Source of the DNA: Deferribacteres bacterium JdFR-76
GTDB lineage: Bacteria > Zhuqueibacterota > JdFR-76
Assembly: GCA_002011685.1 (NCBI GenBank)
Contig: MTOL01000232.1
Coordinates: forward strand, 8,187 to 17,735
Direction of reading: 5' to 3'
DNA: 9,549 nt
Below are positions 1 through 6,532 of the stretch, in pieces. Positions within the stretch are counted from its first letter, which is position 1; each line of letters begins with the position of its first letter. Both the position numbers and the translations under genes were made by a program. The notes under the pieces are model-generated. The model saw nothing but the letters and a program-made list of their open reading frames with translations, had not been told where the DNA came from and ran no database searches.

Positions 1-1259
1 GGCTGACCTGTTACAGAATTAAAACGAAGAGGCAATTGGATGGCACAACCGGGACGGAAGTCCTCCGGACTGGAAAAACCATTTTTGAAAAGCACATTAT
101 CCAGCGATTGGTACTCCGCTGGAATAATGGCTGAAAAGCGCTGCAGAAACGCCCGAAGCCGTGCAATGGATTCAGGATAAATTGTAATTTGTTCCGTTAT
201 CTCCGGAATCTCTTTGGGAATTAGATTCAAGTCGAGTCCAGAAAACCGGAACGGTTCGAGTCGCACCATTCTCTTTGTCAAAGACACATGAGGCGTAATT
301 TTGCCAAATTGCAGCCGCACCCCAAAGAAAACGGCTTTCTGTTCTCCTTTTTTATTGAATACGGCAGCAAAACGAATCGGCAAAAATCTCCGGATCTCAG
401 CACCCACATGATACAATGGCGAAGCCTCGGTTCCCGTTTCTCTTTTTGCAAATGGTAGATGAAAGGAGCTTCCCGCTCCAAGAGCAAAAAAGCGGTTTTT
501 TGCAGTGAGACCCATATGTATCCAGCGGTAGGACCAATCATAATCTGCACTAAAGAGAAACGACTTAACGTTCAGCGCTAAGCCGGCCGTGTTCCTGTAG
601 AACCATGCCGCATACTGTGACGCCAGGGTATCTTCTGGTGAAATAGGCAAAATATGCCGAATTTTGGCTGCCAGCCTCAATCGTGGATTGGCCACAAAAA
701 CAAACCCAAAACAGGCCGTTACCGATGGATGCTGGTTGAGCCATCTGGATGTGTAAAATAAAGATCCTCCCAACCTAAAAAATTTCGACAATCTCCTGCC
801 GATGCCGGCACCAAGAATAGAATAAAGCCCACCCAATCGGTAGGCACTCAGCGCAGACAATGCGAAGCTTCCTCTGTTGCGGGAAGGAACAACCATCCAG
901 AACGACGGTGGCAGAATATTCTGCCCCTGCCACTGAATCATCTGACCGTAAACCACCGATAAGGAAAATTCTTTCCGATAGACCGCTCCCAGCCCAGCAG
1001 GATTCCAAAAGAGGCCGGAACCATCATTTACCTGTGCGGTATAAGCATTACCAGATGAAACAGCTCCAGGATGAAACGCCGGATACGGCAAATTCTGGGA
1101 AAGGAGAGGAGCCCCCCAAAATATGCATATAGACAAGAGACAGAAAGAAATAATGCTGAAATTTAAAACAGACAAGCCCTTTATTAGCTTCTTCCGCGTA
1201 CCGGCTTTGAGGTATCGAATAATTTGAATAAAAACAAAATTCTGGAGTTGCGTTCTCAC
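1..1259 (-). CDS. PorV/PorQ-like outer-membrane beta-barrel protein, 3' end outside window
   Basis: The frame is open for 419 codons from a GTG at 1259 to the left edge. It is easy to miss because it starts with GTG and has no stop in the window. An in-frame TGA lies at 1286-1284 and a strong AGGAGGGGG at 1276-1268, which fixes the start. Residues about 23-54 form a signal peptide: basic KK.IK, then a long hydrophobic stretch ending near S54. The mature N-terminus carries the hallmark of PorV/PorQ/FadL-like barrels, a GNAYTA...D....FWNPAGL pattern at residues 70-90 (D79, W85-N86-P87-A88-G89-L90). After it come alternating amphipathic strands up to about residue 340. Residues about 341-419 look non-barrel, with a helix and a weak LysM-like end (N...SPEDFRPG.AIQLP, about 383-411). 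It is the last visible gene of the leftward cluster, 145 nt after the TPR/NHL gene. Family assignment rests on the motif; its cargo or partner is unknown. Confidence 0.82.
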   Translation of the reverse strand, partial: MRTQLQNFVFIQIIRYLKAGTRKKLIKGLSVLNFSIISFCLLSICIFWGAPLLSQNLPYPAFHPGAVSSGNAYTAQVNDGSGLFWNPAGLGAVYRKEFSLSVVYGQMIQWQGQNILPPSFWMVVPSRNRGSFALSALSAYRLGGLYSILGAGIGRRLSKFFRLGGSLFYTSRWLNQHPSVTACFGFVFVANPRLRLAAKIRHILPISPEDTLASQYAAWFYRNTAGLALNVKSFLFSADYDWSYRWIHMGLTAKNRFFALGAGSSFHLPFAKRETGTEASPLYHVGAEIRRFLPIRFAAVFNKKGEQKAVFFGVRLQFGKITPHVSLTKRMVRLEPFRFSGLDLNLIPKEIPEITEQITIYPESIARLRAFLQRFSAIIPAEYQSLDNVLFKNGFSSPEDFRPGCAIQLPLRFNSVTGQ

Positions 1260-1404
1260 CCTTCTTTCCCCCTCCTGAATGGCTCACTTAAGCCGCTTTG
1301 TTTGAATTATGAGAAAGGATGCCGGCCCCCCACCGAGAACTCACAGGCTCTGCAAAATAACCACTCACGAAGATGTGGAATATGAGGCCAGTTGATCGGC
1401 CCTG
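1260..1404 (-). other. 145-nt spacer between the TPR/NHL gene and the barrel gene
   Basis: This is the longest gap between genes in the main cluster. It holds the ribosome binding site of the downstream gene and a small imperfect hairpin (GGCTT-AAGT-GAGCC at 1294-1281). I see no T-tract terminator and no convincing -35/-10 pair: a CATAAT-like box exists, but the hexamer at -35 distance is G-rich. The barrel gene may therefore be co-transcribed with the genes before it, although a separate promoter cannot be excluded. Confidence 0.4.
1268..1276 (-). promoter_or_regulatory. Strong Shine-Dalgarno site for the GTG-started barrel gene
   Basis: On the minus strand the sequence reads AGGAGGGGG, 8 nt before the GTG at 1259 (11 nt if only AGGAGG is counted). 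It supports the GTG start and argues against the competing short ATG frame starting at 1287, which would place this site inside its own coding sequence. Confidence 0.7.
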
Positions 1405-4400
1405 TTACTCAAGAGTTTTTGCCTGCAACTGAATTCTCCAGACTCCGGCCCGGTCTTTATCGAGAACATACAGAACAGGTCTGGACGGCTGCCACTCCAG
1501 AATAAATGAAAGAAAAAGCGGATCATCTGGCTTCCGTTCGTAGACCGTATAGAGAAACAATCCCCTATCGTCACACACCCTGAGTCCGCAATCGTCGGCT
1601 ATCCAGAAGAATGTTTGTTGCCGATCCCAATGCCGGAATCGAACCACCTGGCCGGTATTTTGAACATACAATTCGGAGGGAATGGATAAACCAATGGGAC
1701 CACCAACCGTATCTTTTTCATTATTGGAATCGCAAAGGGCAAACGTACCCAGCATTTTTACAACTTCTTTGCTATAGGGATCTACCACCAGAATTCGGTG
1801 GTTGTTGAAATCCGCAATATAAACCAGGCCATCTGGTCCTACAGTAATGCCCTCTGGTCCCCAGAGCCCAGGATCGCCTTCGCCAAAATGAATCTGCCAA
1901 ACCTGCCGATTTGCTAAGGAATCGCCCGATACTGGGTAAAACCAGACACAGTTTTCCCGGGCATCGGTGACCATGAAACCCCGAAGATCGGGATGATAAA
2001 CAATATCTCGCAGGTACTGATCTGATCTAAAATCATTCTCCAGAACAGAACCACCTAACCAGCGCATCCACGCCTTCTTGACAAAAATGGCCTTTAGAGG
2101 CTTACTCCGGTCAGGTACAGCAAGGATTTCCCATCCTGGAATGGAAACATCTTTTAAAGAAATCCTTTCTTTTCTTTTCACCTCATATCTGGGGACAACC
2201 GGAACGGTTAGCCGGGCAGATCCGACCCAGTTTACCGGGAATGTTTCAAAAAAGGGAACAAAGACATCCGAAAGGAGAGAGAGGGAAAGTTTACTCACCG
2301 TGATATCGGGAACAACCCATGCCGTGTCGGTTAAACTAAAATACACCCGCGAGGGGTTATCAATGTTCGCACGCAGTCGGACTTGGTCGGGAGTATGAAC
2401 GCCGGGTAAATAAACATAAAGAGTGGGTTTCCCCAAGAGGAAATGTTCTCCGACATCCAAAACAATACCGGGCGTCTGGTTTAACGTCCATTCGAACCGA
2501 CGCAATTCTGTTATTTGTACCACGGGAAAATGAGGAGCATACCAACGAATCCACTGTTTCGCCTTTTCTCGAAAACTCTCCCTGATAAATTCCTGATCAC
2601 CCAGTTCTTCGAAGCGAACAATTCCCCCGGGCGCATTTGCAGATACGAGCATGTCGGGATAAACAATGTCGCCAATTGCAACTGAGGGCTCTGTGCTGAT
2701 ATCTGACGGTAACTCATTCCTTGCAGCTTCTGCATTCCGCACAAAATATTGGACCTGCCAGCTGCCACGTTGACGAAATCGGGTAACAATCGCTTCAAAA
2801 CAGCTGACAGCATTGGCCGCATTCTGAACAATATTGTTTTTCTTCCACATCAACAAATGAGAGATCCCCAAATAATAAAGAGCCCTAAGACTCCTCGTTT
2901 GGTTGTATATTTCCTCAAATTCTTTTTCCGCATCCTCATACCTTTCCGCTTCGAGGAGAGCTCTGCCTTTCAGATATCTTAATTCCCAGAAAAAGGGGCT
3001 CTGGGGAGAAGCTGTGATATTCCCTGCCAGATTTTCGAAATGATTAACGCGCGCTCTACGAAACTTTAGCATGCCGAGAAGATATTCTTTGGCAAAACCG
3101 TAAAAGGCCACAGCAGCTGGAGAAGACGCCTGCAATTCAGGCAAGGAGAGAAGTTGCGATACAGGCCCATTCAGGAGGGATTCGAGGGTGGAACCGCGAA
3201 CATAACCGACCATTTTCGCGATTTCACTAAACACAAACCTCAAAATATTCAGAACATCTCCTGCAGGAAGTCCCTCCCCGTACTCATCCCGGATTACCTG
3301 CTGTGGATTTTCGTTTAAAAAGATCCGGATCAGCGTTCTCAAAAACCGGAGATCGCCGGCCAGGCGGTGGTTCCGATAATTCTCCAGTCTGTCGAGCTGG
3401 GCTAGCTCATCACGCAGGATTGAGAATCTTTCCTCTTGAAGGGCCAGCATTAAATTCATCCAGGCGTGGTTTACGGAAAACAGAATCTTTAAAGACCAGC
3501 TTCGAAAATCGGCATCCGGAAAGGTCTGCAACGGAAATGGCGGAAGTTCAGCAGCTGTTCCCAATACCTGATTGAAAACAACGGCCCATCCACGGCTCTC
3601 TGCAGTCTGACGGTTGCCCAATAACTGAATAGCATCAGCAAATCGTCCCTTTGCAGCAAGGGAGAGAGAGCCTATAAGATGCGGTTTTTTCGCCTCCGTT
3701 CCCCTTGGATCAAACAATTCCAGCCAAGGTTCGGCGTCCCATTCCTTCCGTATGGAGAGCGGTAATTCGGCATGCATTCGGCGCAATTTTTTTAAGCATC
3801 GTGAAAGAATCTCGTCCCTCGTCCCGGCACCCAGTGTGCCCGCCACCTGTTCCAAAGATGCTTTCGGCCATTCTGCCACCCGCCAGAGCATATCTGCAAG
3901 AACACCGTAACAAACAAGAAGGGCGATCTTCCGTTCTTTTTCGTACTCACCCGAGGATATCTTCTCAAGCCGGCGGATGGCATCGAGAAGAAATTGGAGA
4001 TCACTTGTAAAAAGATCGGGAGGGGATTTCATCTGTGAAACCGCTTTTCCGAGGCTCAGCGACAGCCGCTGAGCGGCCACTACGGCCTCAAAAACAGAAA
4101 GGCGGGCCTTCCATCTGTCATTGGATCTTTCCCATAGCGATGATGGCAATGGCGCCAACCTCTGCCAGAGACGCAAACAACGCTCCGCTGTCGAACTGAC
4201 TTGCCCTAATCGGTAAACACTCCAGAGGAAACGCCAGTAAGCTTCGATATCATAACCTGGGTAGCCATCCCGCAAAAAACGTGAGGAACTCAGGCCTTCC
4301 ACATTCTGCAACGTTTCATTGAACCATATTGCCGCACGCCGCCAGTTCCGGCTATTCAATTCCTTTAACCCTAATTCGTATGCACTTTGAGCAATGAAAA

Positions 4401-4581
4401 ACCTGCCAATCTCCGAAGAATCCGGACGCTCCTGCACCCAGTTCCGAATTGCCTCAATGGCCTTTCCGTATTCGCCCGAACGGAAGAGAGCCAGCCACTG
4501 CTGGGAATATAAAAGATCATACCTTGCCAAAGCGATGATAACCAGCAGACCAAACGCCAAACAGCGGCAATTTCTTTTCAT
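1405..4581 (-). CDS. Exported TPR protein with C-terminal NHL-type beta-propeller repeats (1058 aa)
   Basis: The start chosen is the ATG at 4581 (MKRNCRC...). It has AGGAAG at 4593-4588, 6 nt upstream, and opens directly into a signal peptide (basic MKR, hydrophobic LAFGLLVIIALA, likely cleavage near LLYSQ). An upstream ATG at 4641 would overlap the previous gene and bury the signal peptide. Residues about 26-600 are helical with TPR character: W-L-..G-Y.KAI..I..W near 30-45, and a clear YLKGRALLEAERYEDAEKEF repeat near 535-555. Residues about 635-840 are beta-rich and unrecognised. Residues about 845-1055 carry about four NHL-like blades; the best is GPEGITVGPDGLVYIADFNN near 907-926, followed by HRILVVD. 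There are no catalytic residues I can name. Family knowledge suggests a periplasmic scaffold (TPR, NHL both bind protein or ligand). Its place between the TonB-like gene and the PorV-like barrel suggests it links the inner-membrane motor to the outer membrane; that is inference. Confidence 0.85.
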   Translation of the reverse strand: MKRNCRCLAFGLLVIIALARYDLLYSQQWLALFRSGEYGKAIEAIRNWVQERPDSSEIGRFFIAQSAYELGLKELNSRNWRRAAIWFNETLQNVEGLSSSRFLRDGYPGYDIEAYWRFLWSVYRLGQVSSTAERCLRLWQRLAPLPSSLWERSNDRWKARLSVFEAVVAAQRLSLSLGKAVSQMKSPPDLFTSDLQFLLDAIRRLEKISSGEYEKERKIALLVCYGVLADMLWRVAEWPKASLEQVAGTLGAGTRDEILSRCLKKLRRMHAELPLSIRKEWDAEPWLELFDPRGTEAKKPHLIGSLSLAAKGRFADAIQLLGNRQTAESRGWAVVFNQVLGTAAELPPFPLQTFPDADFRSWSLKILFSVNHAWMNLMLALQEERFSILRDELAQLDRLENYRNHRLAGDLRFLRTLIRIFLNENPQQVIRDEYGEGLPAGDVLNILRFVFSEIAKMVGYVRGSTLESLLNGPVSQLLSLPELQASSPAAVAFYGFAKEYLLGMLKFRRARVNHFENLAGNITASPQSPFFWELRYLKGRALLEAERYEDAEKEFEEIYNQTRSLRALYYLGISHLLMWKKNNIVQNAANAVSCFEAIVTRFRQRGSWQVQYFVRNAEAARNELPSDISTEPSVAIGDIVYPDMLVSANAPGGIVRFEELGDQEFIRESFREKAKQWIRWYAPHFPVVQITELRRFEWTLNQTPGIVLDVGEHFLLGKPTLYVYLPGVHTPDQVRLRANIDNPSRVYFSLTDTAWVVPDITVSKLSLSLLSDVFVPFFETFPVNWVGSARLTVPVVPRYEVKRKERISLKDVSIPGWEILAVPDRSKPLKAIFVKKAWMRWLGGSVLENDFRSDQYLRDIVYHPDLRGFMVTDARENCVWFYPVSGDSLANRQVWQIHFGEGDPGLWGPEGITVGPDGLVYIADFNNHRILVVDPYSKEVVKMLGTFALCDSNNEKDTVGGPIGLSIPSELYVQNTGQVVRFRHWDRQQTFFWIADDCGLRVCDDRGLFLYTVYERKPDDPLFLSFILEWQPSRPVLYVLDKDRAGVWRIQLQAKTLE

Positions 4582-4587
4582 TGTGAA

Positions 4588-4593
4588 CTTCCT
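4588..4593 (-). promoter_or_regulatory. Ribosome binding site deciding the start of the TPR/NHL gene
   Basis: The minus strand reads AGGAAG ending 6 nt before the ATG at 4581. Together with the signal peptide that begins exactly there, it favours this ATG over the in-frame ATG at 4641, which lies inside the preceding gene. Confidence 0.6.
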
Positions 4594-4618
4594 ATCTTTT
4601 CCCAACCCGCCAAATTGA

Positions 4619-5185
4619 TCAAAATTGATATGCCACATCAACCCTATTCATATTGATGCCATAAAAACAGCGCCCCCGCAGCACAATTGAGTATGGGTCT
4701 TCTTTAATCGCGGGAATCACCTGAAGATCCCCTCCAACGATTAGGCCTCGGGATGCAATATTCAAGATAAGATATAGATCTCCAAACATGTAGGGCTTAT
4801 ATTTCCACGAAATTAACACAGATTGAACATATTCAGCCAGTTTTGCAGCTCCCCTGTGCGATACTTTCAGATCCTGAACCTCTCCATTCTGATCTATCCT
4901 GAAGTGAGCTTCCACGTAGCCACCCGGGCCAATATCACGCATATATTTCCAATCCAGCGGCTTAACTCCCGGCGCAGTTTTATCCACATCAAAGATCAGC
5001 CTTTGGATGGGCGGCCCCAATAAGATAAATCCGCCCATACTTGCACGATTTTCTTCCTCAGGCAATTCCGCGCTCATAGAGGCTTCAAAATATTCCGTTG
5101 GCAAACTCACCCACGCATATAGATAAAGTCCCGCAGACAGAATCAGTAGCGCAAAAAGAATCCATTTTATCTTTTTCATTGTCAT
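4619..5185 (-). CDS. TonB-like energy transducer, short form (188 aa)
   Basis: The protein has a short cytoplasmic tail with KKIK, one N-terminal membrane segment (about residues 8-26), a periplasmic linker of about 60 residues, and a TonB C-terminal-type fold at about 86-135. That region shows the family pattern: GGYVEAHFRIDQNGEV, then a helix (LAEYVQSVLISW) and WKYKPY at 127-132. TonB proteins carry proton-motive-force energy from ExbB/ExbD to an outer-membrane partner. This one lacks the usual proline-rich spacer and has only a few scattered prolines. About 50 residues after WKYKP are not typical. It lies 24 nt after the second exbD gene and 37 nt before the TPR/NHL gene, as expected for a TonB operon. 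The start is uncertain: ATG at 5185 (AAAGGG 14 nt upstream), ATG at 5179, or GTG at 5200. All give the same membrane anchor. Confidence 0.75.
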   Translation of the reverse strand: MTMKKIKWILFALLILSAGLYLYAWVSLPTEYFEASMSAELPEEENRASMGGFILLGPPIQRLIFDVDKTAPGVKPLDWKYMRDIGPGGYVEAHFRIDQNGEVQDLKVSHRGAAKLAEYVQSVLISWKYKPYMFGDLYLILNIASRGLIVGGDLQVIPAIKEDPYSIVLRGRCFYGINMNRVDVAYQF

Positions 5186-5209
5186 CAGCCGAAAATGCAC
5201 CCTTTATTT

Positions 5210-5767
5210 TTAAAATTTAACCCGCAATCCTTTTCGCCCATCTGGAAAAGTAACAATATTTAATTTTGCCTTTTGAATATCAGCCATGGCGCCCGGAAGA
5301 AGATGCATCGTGATATTGCGGAATCGGTTTTTCTGAACAAGCTCCAAAAATTGCAATCCCAATTCAATCGGCAAGAGATCTGGAACGCGAACGTATACTA
5401 CATATTTTTTTGCTGGAGAACGGTTCGCCTCCTGAACCAGTTTCTTGAGTTTGGCCTTTCCATGAGCTACCGAAAGCCGAAAACGAGGATTTTGTAGAGC
5501 CTTGAGGTAAAAGGACTTTTTGGCCTCCCTTGGGACCTGCTTAACAACATTTTCATCCCACCAAATGAGCGACGTTGCATCCAATAATTGAATCACCACT
5601 TGTGCAGGTTGCGGCTCACCTCCTGTCCCCGGAACAAGCATTTTGATCTGCGTTTCCTCCCTTCGGCCGGCCAGGGTAAAGACGTTCAAAAGGAAGAATA
5701 TGAGTAAAATCAAAGCAATATCCATAAGAGGAATCAGAGTAATTTTCTTGTGGCGTTTTTTCCTCAT
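5210..5767 (-). CDS. exbD: ExbD/TolR-family proton-channel subunit, second copy (185 aa)
   Basis: This is a classic ExbD/TolR layout: a short basic cytoplasmic N-terminus (MRKKRHKK), then one membrane helix with the conserved aspartate in LIPLMDIALILLIFFLL (D16 equals the proton-carrying Asp of E. coli ExbD/TolR), then a periplasmic domain. The C-terminal part (KKYVVYVRVPD....IELGLQFLELVQ...FRNITMHLL) follows the usual ExbD end: a strand, a helix and a final strand. At 185 residues it is longer than typical ExbD (about 140). An AGGAAAG at 5778-5772 gives a clear ribosome binding site. It starts 23 nt after the first exbD gene, so the two are translated in tandem. It should sit in the pore of the ExbB pentamer. 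It differs strongly from its neighbour, so this is not a recent duplication. Confidence 0.9.
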   Translation of the reverse strand: MRKKRHKKITLIPLMDIALILLIFFLLNVFTLAGRREETQIKMLVPGTGGEPQPAQVVIQLLDATSLIWWDENVVKQVPREAKKSFYLKALQNPRFRLSVAHGKAKLKKLVQEANRSPAKKYVVYVRVPDLLPIELGLQFLELVQKNRFRNITMHLLPGAMADIQKAKLNIVTFPDGRKGLRVKF

Positions 5768-5790
5768 TCTTCTTTCCTGCCATTTCTTTT

Positions 5791-6504
5791 TCAGTCATCT
5801 GCTGAACGCTTCTCCACCGCAAATGACACAAAGGAGAAAGATGGTAAGGCTCTCCCCATTGCGTCTGTGGTATCTTTGGCGGCAAATTGATAGATAGCTC
5901 GAACAATGCGCATCGGGATTTTCCGATCGAACCGCAGAACCAATTCCCCTTCGGCTGATGAGCCGGCCCGCGACAGGTTTTGGCGGCATTTGTACAAGAA
6001 GGCCTCGATACGTCTCACACCTGGCCTTCCTAAAAATCTCCGATAGGATAATTTCAGATCACTGTCGGCAATAAAAGCCAAATCTGGGTTCATATGCAGC
6101 CAATCCGGGGTATCTCTCGTCATTGCAGAATAGGGGAAATTTAAGATCCTTTCATTTACTTCAGATAAAAGTTGATTTTTGTATTTTTCCGCATCAACCA
6201 ACAAAAAGAGCCAGCCCGCATCTTTCATACTGGAATACGGGGGCCTCCCTATCTTGGATAGGCGAACGCCCTCAATAACCGGTCCATAGATTCTCTCTTG
6301 TGCAAGCGGTGAAACAATCTCGTCAACGCGAGGGAATTCAATAATGGAGGAGGGAGAAATCTGATCAGCCTCTTTTCCACCAAACATACGCCCCATAGAC
6401 GCAATGACCAGAAAAAAAATCAGGAGCAAAAAGGCAACATCAACAAGACTGATTATTTCGCCTTCGCGCTCCGAAAGCCACTTTTTTCGCTGTTTCCCAC
6501 TCAT
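5791..6504 (-). CDS. exbD: ExbD/TolR-family proton-channel subunit, first copy, enlarged (237 aa)
   Basis: After a basic tail (MSGKQRKKW) the protein has the ExbD signature GEIISLVDVAFLLLIFFLVI, with the conserved aspartate D22 at the start of the single membrane helix. The remaining residues, about 40-237, are periplasmic and much longer than the usual ExbD domain. The last part (GELVLRFDRKIPMRIVRAIY, then a final strand FSFVSFAVEK) resembles the standard ExbD C-terminal fold, so the extra sequence, including a segment with WLHMNPDLAF, is an insertion between helix and domain. It follows the exbB gene by 28 nt, with GGTGA 4 nt before the ATG. Its likely role is the pore-lining proton subunit paired with the other ExbD. 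What the insertion binds cannot be told from sequence. Confidence 0.88.
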   Translation of the reverse strand: MSGKQRKKWLSEREGEIISLVDVAFLLLIFFLVIASMGRMFGGKEADQISPSSIIEFPRVDEIVSPLAQERIYGPVIEGVRLSKIGRPPYSSMKDAGWLFLLVDAEKYKNQLLSEVNERILNFPYSAMTRDTPDWLHMNPDLAFIADSDLKLSYRRFLGRPGVRRIEAFLYKCRQNLSRAGSSAEGELVLRFDRKIPMRIVRAIYQFAAKDTTDAMGRALPSFSFVSFAVEKRSADD

Positions 6505-6532
6505 TTCTTCACCAAATCAGAATCTACTCCGT

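Noticed and set aside
775..1008. A 77-codon minus-strand frame and a 90-codon plus-strand frame (860-1132) in the same place.
   Set aside because: Both are shadows of the continuous PorV-like frame from 1259 to 1 and show no family features or ribosome binding site.
1109..1114. A run of six G on the minus strand inside the signal-peptide region, as a possible phase-variation tract.
   Set aside because: Six bases is short for slipped-strand switching, and the frame is intact on both sides; nothing else supports it.
1048..1287. A 79-codon ATG frame on the minus strand overlapping the start of the barrel gene.
   Set aside because: It runs in another frame than the signal peptide/PorV sequence, includes the Shine-Dalgarno site in its own coding part, and has no protein-like features; the GTG frame explains this DNA.
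1281..1294. An imperfect hairpin GGCTT-AAGT-GAGCC on the minus strand as a terminator or regulator.
   Set aside because: The stem is 5 bp with a G-T pair and no T-tract follows; it directly precedes a strong ribosome binding site, so at most it is a minor translation element.
2078..2398. A 106-codon plus-strand frame inside the TPR/NHL gene.
   Set aside because: It is opposite a well-supported 1058-aa gene, and its translation is basic and low in structure, typical of an antisense shadow.
4582..4641. The upstream in-frame ATG at 4641 as start of the TPR/NHL gene.
   Set aside because: It overlaps the end of the TonB-like gene, adds 20 non-conserved-looking residues before a good signal peptide, and lacks the AGGAAG spacing seen for the ATG at 4581.
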